Assembly (NCBI GenBank): GCA_017798145.1
Contig: CP059069.1
Span: 3,953,226-4,017,225, forward strand
DNA: 64,000 nucleotides
Reading direction: 5' to 3'
From: Akkermansiaceae bacterium
GTDB lineage: Bacteria > Verrucomicrobiota > Verrucomicrobiia > Verrucomicrobiales > Akkermansiaceae
The position numbers and the translations under genes are program-made. Positions 18,263-28,600 of this stretch are shown piece by piece. The notes under the pieces are model-generated. The model saw only the letters and a program-made list of their open reading frames with translations, had not been told where the DNA came from and searched no databases. Within the stretch, counting starts at the first letter, position 1; the number at the start of each line of letters is the position of its first letter.

Positions 18263-18853
18263 ATGGAACCAAGGAATGCGAAGCGCAGCCGCCGGACGGC
18301 GGAGACGGATATAGAGCTTGAGATCCGCCTCGACGGCAGCGGCGTCTCGGAAGTCGATACGGGCATCCCGTTCTTCGACCACATGCTCACGCTATTCTCG
18401 AAGCACGGCCTCTTCGATCTAACGGCGCGCGTCCAGGGCGATATCGAGGTGGACCACCACCACACCATCGAGGACACCGGCATCGTCATCGGCGAGGCCA
18501 TGCGCGAGGCGCTCGGCACCAAAGAGGGGATACGCCGCTACGGCTCCGCCTATCTGCCCATGGACGAAACCCTTGTCCGCGTCGTCGTTGATCTCAGCAA
18601 CCGCCCCCACCTCGAGTTCCGGGCTCCGGCCGGCACGCCCTCCGCGCCGAACATGCCCTTCACGCTCGTCGAGGAATTCTGCCGCGCCCTTGCCTGCAAC
18701 CTCCGAGCCAACATCCACGTGGAACTGCTGTACGGGCGCGACGGCCACCACATCGCCGAGGCCGTCTTCAAGGGCTTGGCGCGGGCGCTCCGCGAGGCCT
18801 GCGAGAAGGATGCGCGAGTCAAAGGGATCCCTAGCACCAAGGAAGCGCTGTGA
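18263..18853 (+). CDS. hisB: Imidazoleglycerol-phosphate dehydratase
   Basis: The 196-residue protein is a stand-alone HisB dehydratase, without the phosphatase domain of the enterobacterial fusion. It carries the metal-binding repeats HH (DHHHTIEDTGIVIGEAMREA at about 65-84) and DGHHIAEAVFKGLARALREA (about 160-179), plus FFDHMLTLFSKHG. The enzyme converts imidazoleglycerol phosphate to imidazoleacetol phosphate in histidine synthesis. Its TGA overlaps the GTG of hisH by four bases. The remaining his genes are not in the window. Confidence 0.96.
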   Translation: MEPRNAKRSRRTAETDIELEIRLDGSGVSEVDTGIPFFDHMLTLFSKHGLFDLTARVQGDIEVDHHHTIEDTGIVIGEAMREALGTKEGIRRYGSAYLPMDETLVRVVVDLSNRPHLEFRAPAGTPSAPNMPFTLVEEFCRALACNLRANIHVELLYGRDGHHIAEAVFKGLARALREACEKDARVKGIPSTKEAL

Positions 18854-19467
18854 GGATAGGCCTGCTAGATTACGGCGGGGGGAATCTCCGCAGCGTCCAC
18901 AACGCCATCCTCGCGCTGGGTCACCAACCCGCCGTCCTCTCCTCCCCGGAGGGCCTGGATCGCATCACGCACCTCATACTCCCCGGCCAGGGCGAGTTTG
19001 GCGATGTGATGGCGCAGCTCGGCAGGCGCGACCTGATCTCACCCCTGCGGGAATGGATTTCCGCAGGCAAGCCCTACTTCGGCATCTGTGTCGGCTACCA
19101 GATCCTCTTCGAGGGCAGCGACGAGGCGCCAGGAATCGACGGCTTGGGTATCGTCAAGGGCCGCTGCATCCGCTTTTCAGATGCCCCCGGAAAAAAAATC
19201 CCGCAGATGGGCTGGAACTCCGCCATCCCGCAGGCAGGAGCCTCCCGATTCTGGAAAGGCCTTGGCGGCGAGCCCTATTTTTACTTCGTCCACTCCTACT
19301 TCCCGGTGCCGGAAGATTCTTCGTGGTCGCCCTCCGTCTGCGATTACGCCGGGGAAAGATTTGCCGCCAGCGTGGAAAAGGGGGATGTCCTTGCCTGCCA
19401 GTTCCACCCGGAGAAAAGCCAGGATGCCGGCCTTGCCCTTATCCGGAATTTCCTAACCGCAGGATAG
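18850..19467 (+). CDS. hisH: Imidazole glycerol phosphate synthase, glutamine amidotransferase subunit
   Basis: The 205-residue class I amidotransferase starts at a GTG coupled to the hisB stop. Catalytic residues are Cys80 in YFGICVGYQ and the His-Glu pair in CQFHPEKSQ near residue 187; LPGQGEFGDVM matches the oxyanion-strand region. HisH supplies ammonia to HisF. The nucleophile elbow reads GICVGYQ rather than the common GICLGMQ. The gene ends only eight bases from the convergent cupin gene. Confidence 0.95.
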   Translation: MRIGLLDYGGGNLRSVHNAILALGHQPAVLSSPEGLDRITHLILPGQGEFGDVMAQLGRRDLISPLREWISAGKPYFGICVGYQILFEGSDEAPGIDGLGIVKGRCIRFSDAPGKKIPQMGWNSAIPQAGASRFWKGLGGEPYFYFVHSYFPVPEDSSWSPSVCDYAGERFAASVEKGDVLACQFHPEKSQDAGLALIRNFLTAG

Positions 19468-19475
19468 CGCAAGCC

Positions 19476-20210
19476 TCAGCTGGGTTTCGCCTCGTAGAGA
19501 TCCGCGTGACCGGTGATCGCTTCCGGGGAGATATCGAACCAGTTGCTCCGCTCGATGCGCTCCTTGTCGTAGGGCGGGGTGAAGATATCCACGAGCTGGG
19601 TGACCTTCCGCGCTTGCAGGGTGTGGATGTTGCGGGCTTTGGCGGTGAGCGTGGAAATATCATTCTTGCGCAGGACTCCCTGACCGACACGTCTCAGGAG
19701 CTGGTGACCTTCGGAAATCTCAATGCCCCCCGGCTCGGCGGGATCATAGTTCGTGGTCTCGATCTCGCCGGCCGCGCACAGGATCATGCCTGTCATCCCG
19801 GGATGATCGTGGGGACGAATGATTTCCCCCTCGTCGAACTGAACGAGACAGAGCGAGAAATCAACCCGCTCCTCCAGGTATTTGAAATCCACTTTGCCGT
19901 GCTTCAGCCGCAGCGAGATCTGTTCCATCGCCATGGTGAGCGCCGGATCTTCCAAATGCAGCCGAGAGGCTAGGCTGGCGATGGATTTCACATAGCCGTC
20001 CTGATCCCATGAATCGAGGTGCTGCTTGTCGGCCTCCTTGCTGACAGCCTCCAGAAATGCCTCCCAATGCATCGCCCCATCCTCCGGCAAGCGCCCCCCG
20101 GCGGCATTCGCTCGGGTGGCGAGGGCGCACAGCGAGGGCAGGGCGGTGAGCACACCGAGGAAGCCTGGCAAGCTGAGGCTGAGGAACTCACGGCGGTCAT
20201 ATTCATCCAT
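19476..20210 (-). CDS. Tat-signal cupin resembling plant cysteine oxidase / ADO thiol dioxygenases
   Basis: The product has 244 residues. The N-terminus MDEYDRREFLSLSLPGFLGV is a twin-arginine signal (RREFLS followed by a hydrophobic stretch ending NAA). The mature part carries the cupin iron site PHDHPGMTGMILCAAGEIET, which is the PCO/ADO signature (HxH, then a later His near IHTLQA). Family members add O2 to the thiol of N-terminal cysteine or cysteamine in the cytosol; export through Tat would be unusual and suggests a folded, metal-loaded periplasmic enzyme. Motifs make the fold likely; the substrate is open. Confidence 0.8.
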   Translation of the reverse strand: MDEYDRREFLSLSLPGFLGVLTALPSLCALATRANAAGGRLPEDGAMHWEAFLEAVSKEADKQHLDSWDQDGYVKSIASLASRLHLEDPALTMAMEQISLRLKHGKVDFKYLEERVDFSLCLVQFDEGEIIRPHDHPGMTGMILCAAGEIETTNYDPAEPGGIEISEGHQLLRRVGQGVLRKNDISTLTAKARNIHTLQARKVTQLVDIFTPPYDKERIERSNWFDISPEAITGHADLYEAKPS

Positions 20211-20263
20211 GGCGCAGCGACCTTGGCATATCTGCGGAGGCTCATCCAGTCCGGACTTTCGGC

Positions 20264-20292
20264 TTGCAAGGACATTTTTTCCGGGGTATCAC
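20264..20292 (+). promoter_or_regulatory. Candidate sigma-70-type promoter for nusA-infB-rbfA
   Basis: TTGCAA at 20264-20269 and TATCAC at 20287-20292 are separated by 17 bases in the gap between the divergent cupin gene and nusA. Each box matches four of six consensus positions. Transcription would start about 20299, giving a leader of about 135 bases that contains the hairpin at 20323. Confidence 0.4.
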
Positions 20293-20322
20293 CGCCCCAA
20301 CGAACATACTCTATCAAACGGA

Positions 20323-20346
20323 GAGTGGGTCACAACCCACTCTTTT
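20323..20346 (+). terminator. Terminator-like hairpin in the nusA leader
   Basis: GAGTGGGT (20323-20330), loop CACA, ACCCACTC (20335-20342), then TTTT (20343-20346). The eight-base stem is perfect and can extend by one A-T pair. It stands about 90 bases before the nusA ATG, with no plus-strand gene upstream to terminate, so it may be an attenuator for the nusA operon. Confidence 0.55.
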
Positions 20347-20435
20347 GCGTCTCAAGAACACTCATCCATCCGGAAAAACCCGCGAAACCGGTCAGAACCA
20401 CCGCCAGCCCATTCCCGGAACACAGCCCGCCAACC

Positions 20436-21779
20436 ATGACCAACGACATCGTCGCACTCATCGAATACTACGAGAAAGAAAAAGGCATTGATCGCGATAA
20501 GATCATTGCCGCGCTCGAATTTTCCTTCGTTTCCGCCTATCGGAAAATGGTTCCCGGCGCCGATGCGATCGAGACCCTGCGTGCGGATGTGGATACCAAG
20601 AAAGGCACCACCAAGATCTTCGCATCGCTCACGGTGGTGGCGGATGACGACCACCAGGACAAGTTTAACGAGGTGCCCGTGAGCCTCGCACAGAAAAAGG
20701 ATCCGGCGGCGGAAATCGGCGGCACGCTTGAGTTCAACGTGACCCCGAAGGACTTCGGGCGCATCGCCGTGCAGACCGCGAAGCAGACGATGATGCAGCG
20801 CCTCCGCCAGGCGGAGAAAGAAATGATCTATGAGGAGTTCAAGGACAGGGCGGGGGATGTGGTCTCCGGCACCGTCCGCCGCTTCGAGCGCAACGATGTG
20901 ATGATCGACCTCGGGAAATTCGAGGGCATCATGCCCAACAAGGAGCGCGTCCAGGGCGAGGACTACAACATCGGCGACCGCATCCGCTGCTACGTGCTGG
21001 CCGTGGAGAACGAGGGTCGTGGCCCGGAAATCATCCTTTCGCGCAGCCACCCGAACTTCGTCCGCCGCCTCTTCGAGGCGGAGGTGAACGAGATTTCGGA
21101 CCACACCGTCGATATCCGCGCCATCGCCCGCGAGGCCGGCTTCCGCACCAAGGTCGCCGTCTGGAGCAACGATCCGAAGGTCGATCCCGTCGGAGCCTGC
21201 GTCGGCATGCGCGGCGCACGGGTCAAAAACATCGTCCGCGAGCTCAACAACGAGAAAGTCGATATCATCCGCTGGAGCGAGGATCCGGCCGAACTGGTGC
21301 GCGAGGCGCTCAAGCCCGCCGAGCTCATCACCATCACGGTCAACAAGGAAGAGAAGGTCGTACTCGTCACCGTCAGCGAGGATGACCTTTCCAAGGCCAT
21401 CGGACGCAAGGGGCAGAACGCCCGCCTTTCCTCACGCCTCATGGGCTGGGATGTGCAGGTCCGCCGCGATGAGACCAAGGAGGAGCAGTTCCGCGACAAG
21501 ATCGGCGGCGTCGCCCACTCCCTCGGCGAGCAGCTCGGCATCAGCGACGAGCTTGCGGAAAAACTCACCCTCATCGGCGGCGTCAGCGCCGAGATGATCG
21601 TCGATATGCCTGCGGAATTCCTGACCGATGCACTTGAGATCGACGAGGCCCAGGCCGAGTCCATCCTCAGCTGCGCCCGCGCCATCGCCGGCGGCGAAAC
21701 GGAAGCAACGGCAAGCGCCGAGCCCGGGGAAACCGCCGGAGAAGAGGCGACCCAGGAAGCCGCCGCAACACAGGACTGA
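20436..21779 (+). CDS. nusA: Transcription termination/antitermination factor NusA
   Basis: The product has 447 residues. The N-terminal RNA-polymerase-binding domain starts MTNDIVALIEYYEKEKGIDR; the S1 domain follows (DVVSGTVRRFERNDVMIDLG, about residues 135-200), then KH1 (DPVGACVGMRGARVKNIVRE) and KH2 (DDLSKAIGRKGQNARLSSRL). A short C-terminal helix-hairpin-helix segment (DELAEKLTLIGGVSAEMIVD) and an Ala/Glu-rich tail complete it. NusA binds RNA polymerase and controls pausing and Rho-independent termination. The open frame extends upstream to 20019 but the recognisable protein begins at 20436. infB follows after 59 bases. No rimP precedes it. Confidence 0.96.
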   Translation: MTNDIVALIEYYEKEKGIDRDKIIAALEFSFVSAYRKMVPGADAIETLRADVDTKKGTTKIFASLTVVADDDHQDKFNEVPVSLAQKKDPAAEIGGTLEFNVTPKDFGRIAVQTAKQTMMQRLRQAEKEMIYEEFKDRAGDVVSGTVRRFERNDVMIDLGKFEGIMPNKERVQGEDYNIGDRIRCYVLAVENEGRGPEIILSRSHPNFVRRLFEAEVNEISDHTVDIRAIAREAGFRTKVAVWSNDPKVDPVGACVGMRGARVKNIVRELNNEKVDIIRWSEDPAELVREALKPAELITITVNKEEKVVLVTVSEDDLSKAIGRKGQNARLSSRLMGWDVQVRRDETKEEQFRDKIGGVAHSLGEQLGISDELAEKLTLIGGVSAEMIVDMPAEFLTDALEIDEAQAESILSCARAIAGGETEATASAEPGETAGEEATQEAAATQD

Positions 21780-21838
21780 AGACCAACACCAACGATTGAC
21801 ACCCCAGATTGACTTTTACAAACACCTCACCTAGCCGG

Positions 21839-23965
21839 ATGCCCAAGAAAAACGAAACATCATCGCAAGAACCTGAAGAGGTTCTCGATCTGCTTGATAA
21901 GAAGAAGCCGTCCCGGAGGCAGCGCCAGAAAATCGAGGCGGAGGCCGCAGCCGCACCCAGCAAACTGGAGAAGGCGAAGGCGAACGCGCTCGACCTCTTC
22001 GCGGAGGATGAGAAGCCGAAGGTTAGGAAAAAGGCTCCGGCGGGGAAAAATGTCATCGGCAGCATTTCCAAGGTGCTTGATAAGGAGAACATCGATCCGA
22101 ACCTCGTTGTGGCAAAGGAAGTGGCTGCGGCACCAGCGGCGCCGGCAGCCAGTGAGGATACCGCTGCGGAGCAATCCGAAGATCCCAAGCTCATCATCAT
22201 CAAGCCGCCCATCCTGGTGCCGGACCTCGCCGCACGCCTCGGGCTGAAGCCCTTCAACGTGATGGCTGACCTGATCAAGCTCGGGGTTTTCCCCGCGCCG
22301 AACCAACCGCTTGAGCCGGAGATCGCAGCGCAGGTCTGCGAAATCCACGGATTCACCTTCGAGCGCGAGAAGCGCGACAAGGACAAGGGATTCCACAAGG
22401 AGGAGGTGGTCATCACCGAGCCGGAGGCTCCGGAAGAGGAGCCGGAAGACCAGCTCAAGCCCCGCCCGCCCATCGTCACAATCATGGGCCACGTCGATCA
22501 CGGCAAGACCTCCATCCTCGATTTCTACCGCAAGAGCAAGGTCGTCACCGGAGAGGCCGGTGGCATCACCCAGCACATCGGCGCCTATCAGGTGAACCAC
22601 AACGGCACCGAGATCACCTTCCTGGACACCCCGGGTCACGCGATTTTCTCCGACATGCGGCAGCGCGGCGCGGCCATCACCGACATCGCCATCATCGTTG
22701 TCGCCGCAAACGACGGCATCATGCCGCAGACCCTTGAAGCCATCAAGCACGCCCAAAAAGCCGGCAAAACGATCATCGTCGCCATCAACAAGTGCGATCT
22801 TCAGGCGGCCAACGTGGAGCGGGTGAAAACCCAGCTTGCAGAAAACGGTCTCCAGACAACGGACTACGGCGGCGACACGGAATTCGCCTGCATCTCCGCC
22901 CTCAAGGGCCAGGGCATGGATGATCTCCTGGAACTCATCGTCCTCCAGGCCGAGGTTCTGGAACTCAAGGCCAACCCCAAGGCCACCACCCGTGCCGGTG
23001 TCATCGAGGCTCGCGTCGTCCCCGGTCGTGGCACCACCGCCACGGTGATCGTGGAATCCGGCACGCTCAAGGTCGGCACGCCCTTCATCTGCGGCCCGTT
23101 TTCGGGGAAAGTCCGCTCGCTCATCAACGACCTCGGCGAGAGCGTGAAATTCGCTCTCCCCGGGATGCCAGTGGAGGTCATCGGCTTCGAGGAGCTGCCC
23201 AACGTCGGCGACCACCTCACCGAGATGAAGACCGAGCGCGAGGCGAAGTCCCTGGCCAACGAGCGCCAGGAAGAACTCCGCCTCAAGCGCCTCGCCCCGC
23301 AGCACCGCTCCCGCATGGAAGACCTTTTCACGATGGTCAACGAAGGCGGCGGCAAGACCCAGCTCAAGATCATACTCAAGTGCGATGTGCAGGGCTCCGT
23401 CGAGGCCATCAGGAAAGCGATCCTCGCGATTGAGTCCGAGAAGGTCGATTGCCAGTTCATCACGGCAGCCGCAGGGCCGATCACCGAATCGGACATCGCC
23501 TTTGCAGGCTCCTCGGAGGCCATCATCATGGGCTTCAATGTCAAGGTGGAGGCGAAGGCTGTGAAAGCCGCCAAGGCGGCCGGGGTCGAGATCAAGCTCT
23601 ACTCCATTGTCTATGAGCTCATCGACCAGGTGCGCGAGGCGATGCTCGGGCTGCTTGAGCCGCTCACCCGCGAGACGGTTATCGGCCATGCCGAATGCCG
23701 CCAGGTTTTCAAGGTCAACAAGGGCAAGGCAGCTGGATCTTTTGTCACCGATGGCAAGGTTCACCGCAAGGCCCACGCCCGCGTCATCCGCGGCGGCATC
23801 CCTGTTTTCGACGGCAAGATGTCCACGCTCCGCCGTTTCCATGAGGAGGTCGAGGAAGTCCGCACCAACTTCGAGTGCGGCATCCGCCTCGGCGATTTCA
23901 ACGAATACCAGGAAGGCGACATCATCGAGTGCTACAAGCTCGAAAAAGTCGCGCAGGAACTCTAG
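21839..23965 (+). CDS. infB: Translation initiation factor IF-2
   Basis: The 708-residue product has a rather short basic/Ala-rich N-terminus, the IF2N-like segment ([20 protein letters not shown], 131-150), and a GTPase domain with G1 GHVDHGKT (217-224), G3 DTPGH and G4 NKCD. Domains II, C1 and C2 follow, with [10 protein letters not shown] and the C2 end [16 protein letters not shown]. It delivers initiator tRNA to the 30S subunit and promotes subunit joining. The N-terminal extension is shorter than in E. coli IF2-alpha (890 residues). It lies in the usual nusA-infB-rbfA order. Confidence 0.97.
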   Translation: MPKKNETSSQEPEEVLDLLDKKKPSRRQRQKIEAEAAAAPSKLEKAKANALDLFAEDEKPKVRKKAPAGKNVIGSISKVLDKENIDPNLVVAKEVAAAPAAPAASEDTAAEQSEDPKLIIIKPPILVPDLAARLGLKPFNVMADLIKLGVFPAPNQPLEPEIAAQVCEIHGFTFEREKRDKDKGFHKEEVVITEPEAPEEEPEDQLKPRPPIVTIMGHVDHGKTSILDFYRKSKVVTGEAGGITQHIGAYQVNHNGTEITFLDTPGHAIFSDMRQRGAAITDIAIIVVAANDGIMPQTLEAIKHAQKAGKTIIVAINKCDLQAANVERVKTQLAENGLQTTDYGGDTEFACISALKGQGMDDLLELIVLQAEVLELKANPKATTRAGVIEARVVPGRGTTATVIVESGTLKVGTPFICGPFSGKVRSLINDLGESVKFALPGMPVEVIGFEELPNVGDHLTEMKTEREAKSLANERQEELRLKRLAPQHRSRMEDLFTMVNEGGGKTQLKIILKCDVQGSVEAIRKAILAIESEKVDCQFITAAAGPITESDIAFAGSSEAIIMGFNVKVEAKAVKAAKAAGVEIKLYSIVYELIDQVREAMLGLLEPLTRETVIGHAECRQVFKVNKGKAAGSFVTDGKVHRKAHARVIRGGIPVFDGKMSTLRRFHEEVEEVRTNFECGIRLGDFNEYQEGDIIECYKLEKVAQEL

Positions 23966-24058
23966 GGGGGAAAGCTGAAATTCTGAAACGCTGGAAAGCG
24001 GAAATCAGAACACCCCTTACAGTTTCCGGATTATTGTTTTTCAGCAAATACCAAAAAA

Positions 24059-24421
24059 GTGAACCGACGTATCGACAGGGTCAACGAACTGCTCCGCCGG
24101 GAGATCTCCACGGTCATCCAGCATGATTACGAATGGCATGGGAAAATGGTCACCGTGAGCGCCGTGGAGGTGACGCAGGATCTCAAGGAGGGCAGGGTAT
24201 GGGTCGGTGTGATCGGCGGATCGGCCGAACCGGTCATCGAAAAGCTCAACAAGGCCCACGGTGCGATCCAGAAGGCGGTGATGAAGCGGGTGGTGCTGAA
24301 ATCGACACCGGTGCTGCGTTTCAAACTCGATGATTCCGCCGTGCGCGGCGTCGAGATCGTGAACCTGCTCGAGGAGGTGGACAAGCTGCCCAAGGCTCCG
24401 GAGCTTGTGGATGAGGAGTGA
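24059..24421 (+). CDS. rbfA: Ribosome-binding factor A
   Basis: The 120-residue KH-fold protein starts at a GTG at 24059. It has the RbfA pattern NRRIDRVNELLRREISTVIQ at the N-terminus, VTVSAVEVTQDLKEGRVWVG in the middle, and LKSTPVLRFKLDDSAVRGVE near the C-terminus. RbfA matures the 5' end of 16S rRNA and acts in cold adaptation. It follows infB by 93 bases; the gap holds a GCTGAAA-type degenerate repeat (23972-24005) but no terminator-like hairpin. Confidence 0.93.
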   Translation: MNRRIDRVNELLRREISTVIQHDYEWHGKMVTVSAVEVTQDLKEGRVWVGVIGGSAEPVIEKLNKAHGAIQKAVMKRVVLKSTPVLRFKLDDSAVRGVEIVNLLEEVDKLPKAPELVDEE

Positions 24422-24573
24422 TTCTCGCGTGAAGGGGCAAACGCAAGCCTGCCTTGAGGGGTGTTAGCGGAGGCCGGAAGGACGGATTTCGGAGAAGATT
24501 TCCGTCAGGCAATCCTCAGCCCTGCGGTCGGTATGGGGCAGGCCTGCGGTCGGCCATCGTGTGATCGTTCCCT

Positions 24574-25305
24574 TTATTGATCGCCCCTCCAGAAGGGATG
24601 CTTGTCCCCGCCGTTCTTATCAATGAGATCCATGTCCTGTTTGGAAATTGCCTCGACATGCCCGTCGTAGAACGCGACCAGTGCCTTGCCATCGTGGCGG
24701 TAGGCGATCTTGCCCTGCCCGTTGCTCGTTTCGGCGCCGGTGTAATTTTTCCGTCCACCGTATTTGACGCGCCAATCGAGGGCGGTGGCAAATGAGGCCG
24801 TCCTTCCGGGGTTCGTTAGCTGAGCCAGGCTGAATGATGATTCCCATGCGACATTGCTTCCCCAGGTTGAGTTGGAGGGGTCTTTTTCAAAGGCCCCGAA
24901 ATTCCCTTGGATTTTATCCCAATTCACCGAGCGGAGCCTTTTTGCCCTCCGATCCAGCCTATCCTTGGGGAAACTGTCAGCTGCGACACTCTGATCGCTG
25001 GAATTGATATCGCCGGTGAGGTTGTCCAGGAAGTCTCGGTTGCGGTGCCATTGCTGGGTCAGCTTGCCTCCCTCGTCCTTTCCGGATGCGGCGACGAATT
25101 TCCCGTTGTGATCCGCCGCATAGCTAGCGCTCGCGAGCTGCAGCTGGTGTAAAGTCCCCATGGTGACTGCTTTGTCCGCAGCCGACTGGGCTTTCTTGTA
25201 GCCTATGAGCGCGAAGGCGCAGAGAACCGCGACGATGCTTATGACGATCAGAAGCTCGACAAGGGTGAAGCCTGCGTTTCTTGTTTTAGTTTTTTTGGGT
25301 TTCAT
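24574..25305 (-). CDS. Type II pseudopilin-like protein with H-X9-DG motif
   Basis: The product has 243 residues. The prepilin peptidase site follows a basic leader: NAGFTLVELLIVISIVAVLC (cleavage after Gly, Phe +1, Glu +5) with a long hydrophobic N-terminal helix. Near the C-terminus RHDGKALVAFYDGHVE contains His, nine residues, then Asp-Gly, the H-X9-DG motif characteristic of the large DUF1559-like pseudopilin paralogue families of Planctomycetes and Verrucomicrobia. It is probably inserted in the inner membrane and part of a type II secretion or pilus-like fibre. No other pilus gene is nearby. Confidence 0.88.
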   Translation of the reverse strand: MKPKKTKTRNAGFTLVELLIVISIVAVLCAFALIGYKKAQSAADKAVTMGTLHQLQLASASYAADHNGKFVAASGKDEGGKLTQQWHRNRDFLDNLTGDINSSDQSVAADSFPKDRLDRRAKRLRSVNWDKIQGNFGAFEKDPSNSTWGSNVAWESSFSLAQLTNPGRTASFATALDWRVKYGGRKNYTGAETSNGQGKIAYRHDGKALVAFYDGHVEAISKQDMDLIDKNGGDKHPFWRGDQ

Positions 25306-25674
25306 ATCAATATGCCAGGCGTCTTTTTCGCCATCTATTTGTATGCAAACCTTTGAATGATCGAGTCCGCTCAGTCAAGAGCATTTTCGGGGGAAATGAT
25401 TTCCCATGGATGGAACCAGGCTTTTCCGGCGTGATTCCTGATGTTAGGCGTTTGCCAAGAGTCCTTGCCGGGACGGGTGGGGTTTGGGCTTGGGATTCTT
25501 ACCGCTGTGCGGGAAGGCGACCGGCGGTTCCTGCCCGTGAAGGCCAATCCCTGCCCGTCCAGCCCCTTTCCGCTGCGGCCTGGGGCTCTTCGGTTACGGA
25601 TAATAGGCGCTCCCCACGAACGGAGTGCACGGTCTGAGCGGCTTGCCTTCCTTTTTTGGATTGTGCATGCCCGC
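25306..25674. other. Intergenic region, no gene recognised
   Basis: This 369-base gap lies between the divergent start of the pseudopilin gene (left) and the 3' end of the PVC fusion gene (right). I find no convincing reading frame, tRNA or strong hairpin. It presumably contains the pseudopilin promoter. Confidence 0.5.
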
Positions 25675-28600
25675 TCACTTCTCCAGCGGATGCTCCTTGA
25701 GAAGCTCTTCCATCTGGTAGAAACCCGTGACTCCCTTCGATGACTCGCGCACCTTGGCGACCTGTTCCGGCGTGATCGCGGAGGCCTTGTTGCCGAAGTG
25801 GTTGCGCGTGAATGTCAGGACATCGGCGATCTCCTTGTCGTTGAGCATTCCCCCGAAAGGTGTCATCGGCACCAGGCCGTCGTATTTCTTCCCGTTCAGC
25901 TCGAAGGGACCCATCACGCCATGAAGGGTGATCTTGATGAGTCGCTCCGGATCGCCGTGGACGAAAATGCTCTCGTGGAGTGGCGGGAAAGCGGGGTCGA
26001 GGCCTTTGCCGTCCTTCTGGTGGCAGGTGGCGCAGTGCGCATCGCGAAAATAGATTTCGTGGCCGGCGGCGAAGCTTTTCTTCTCGGCATCCGCAAGGTG
26101 GGCAGGGATGGGCGGCAAGGGGTTTTCCTCCACTTCCACCTCGGCCTTGCCTTTGAGCCTGGTGGCAGCGGCCTCGAGGGCAGACTTGGTCCAGCTGTCC
26201 GTGCCCTTCGCGGTGGCGGTTTCCACAACCTCCAGGGCTTCCGGTTTGTCATACCATGTGGCGGCTATGGCGGCCTCCAGCCTTACGCGGCCGTGCTCGT
26301 CTGCGGCGGCCTGCTTGAGCAGATCGAGCGCATCGGGGAAGCGGTCGAAATTATAGCGCAAGGTGCGAACGGCGGCGGAGCGGACACGGTGGTCGGGGGA
26401 TTTCATGAGCTCCCTTGCCAGATCCGTATCAAGCGCGTTCATGCCCCATGTGACCCAGAGCGCTTCGAGGGTTTGGTGGACGGAGCGCGGGTCGGATTTT
26501 TCCAAGCCCGCCACCCATGCCTTGACCGCAGGGATCACCTCGGCCACGGGGTGCTCGCGCAGCTCGCGGCGGCTCCTGTAGCGGCTGCGGTATTCCGGAA
26601 GCTTGAGGTTTTCCAAAAGGGTGGCGATGGGTGCGCCATCCACTTCCGCAGGTTTCACGAGATCCCGCGAGGGATAGGTGATGCGGTAGATGCGGCCGTG
26701 CACGTGGTCGCGGAGGGGATCGCGGGCGTTGTGCTGCATGTGGCCGATGAGGACGTTGTGCCAATCGATGACATAAAGCGAGCCATCCGGAGCGAACTCG
26801 AAATCGCAGGGGCGGAAATTTCCGTCGGAGGATTGCAGCAGATCGTGGCGGAAGCCCGTCTTGTAGCCGGTGCCGTCGTCCGCGATGGAATGTTGCTTGA
26901 TGCCGAGGAAACCGATGCAGTTCCCGATGAGTGCATCGCCCTGCACCTCATCGGGGAAATGGCGGGAAGAGACGAATTCAAGCCCGGAGGTCGGGCGGAC
27001 TGCCTGGCCTTGCGGGACGAGGTTTGCGGTGCCGGGCGCTTTGGCTCCGTACGGAGGCTTTAGCGAAACCGGAAGCGCCCAGTTCCACGGCGGGCCGGAG
27101 GTGTGGATGAGGAAATCCTGTCCCCATTCGTCGAAGGCGAAGCCCCATGGGTTGGGGATGCTCATCTGGATGGTGCGCTCCAGCTTGGTTTTCTGCGGGC
27201 AGAAGCGGTAAAATCCTCCGTCCACCCCGCGCACCGGGCCGTAGGGGGTCTCGACGTTCGAGTGCAGGAAAACGCCCTCGCACATCATGAACGCGCCGGA
27301 GGGATCCGCCGCGTAGGCACCGATGGCATGGTGCGTGTCATGCGAATCGAAGCCGGTGAGGACGACCTCGCGGGAGTCCGCCTTGTCATCGCCGTCCGCA
27401 TCCGCGAGGAAAACGAGGTGGGGCTCCTCGGAGACATAGACGCCGCCCGGTGCGAACTCGAAGCCGATGGGCAGGTGCAGGCCGTCGGCGAAAACGGTTT
27501 CCTTGTCGGCCTTGCCGTCGCCGTCGGTGTCCTCGTAGATGAGGAGCTTGTCGTTTGGCTTGGGATCGCCGGGGCGGTAGTGCGGGTAGGTCGGCATCAC
27601 GGCAGCCCAGAGCCGCCCCTTGTTGTCGAAGGAGATCTGCATCGGGTTGGCGAGGTTGGGGAATTCCTTTTCTGAGGCGAAAAGCTCGACCTTGTAGCCC
27701 TCGGGGGTGGTCAGCGCTTTCTCCGCCTCGGCACCGTACTTGTATTCCGTGGTGCCGTTCTTGTTGCTTGGCTTGTAGTTCGTCTCCACCGGCGGCAGCT
27801 GATGGGTATTGGCATCGGCGGCGGCCACGTCGAGCTTGCCGCCGTTCACGACCGCCCAGATGTTCTGGTCCCGGATGACGGTCATCTGGCGGATTTTCTT
27901 GATCTCATCCGGGTAGTTGGCGGGGCCGAAGGGATTGTAGCGGCGGCCATCGACATGGACGCCGTTGAGCATGCGGTAGTCGTTGAACCAATACCAGTTC
28001 TTGTCTGCGATCGCCGCCATCACCTCGGCGGCGGCCGACTTGGATTTTGCGGGGGATGTTCCGAAAATCGAATCCACGAGCATGCCCGAGAGGATCTTGT
28101 AGCCTTCGTCGGTAGGTAGGAACCCGTTTCGCGTGAAAGGTTTTTCCGAGCTCGGGTAGAGGTCGTGGGTGGGCTTGTATACATCGACGAACTCCGTGCC
28201 TGTTGAGGCAGCCACTTCCGCCATCGCCTGGGTGTAGAGCGCGAGGTTTGCGTTTTCGGCTCGGCCGTCGGGGAGATCGCGCTTCGCGGAAAGGTTTTCG
28301 TAGGAGATGGGCGAGACGAGCACGAGGCGCGGAGCAGCCTTGCCATTGTATTTCTGAGCCGCCGTGTGCTTGATGAAGGCCTCCAGCTCTCCTTTGAAAT
28401 TGGCTATTCCCGAGGGGCCGTCGAAGGACTCGTTGTATCCGAAGAAAGCGATGAGCGTGTCCGCCTTGAGCTCGGTGAGCCATTCGTCGGGGGTCGGGTG
28501 ATGGCCCTGCCCTGCATGGATCTGGTGCTGGGGGTGGAACTTTTCCGCGCCGGGGAAGGCCCATTGGGATTTGCGCGAGGGGTGGGGGCGGAAGCCCGGG

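Noticed and set aside
25480-25570. Cobalamin-riboswitch-like stretch (GCGGGAAGGCGACCGG)
   Set aside because: The other conserved boxes are missing and there is no matching downstream gene in the right orientation.
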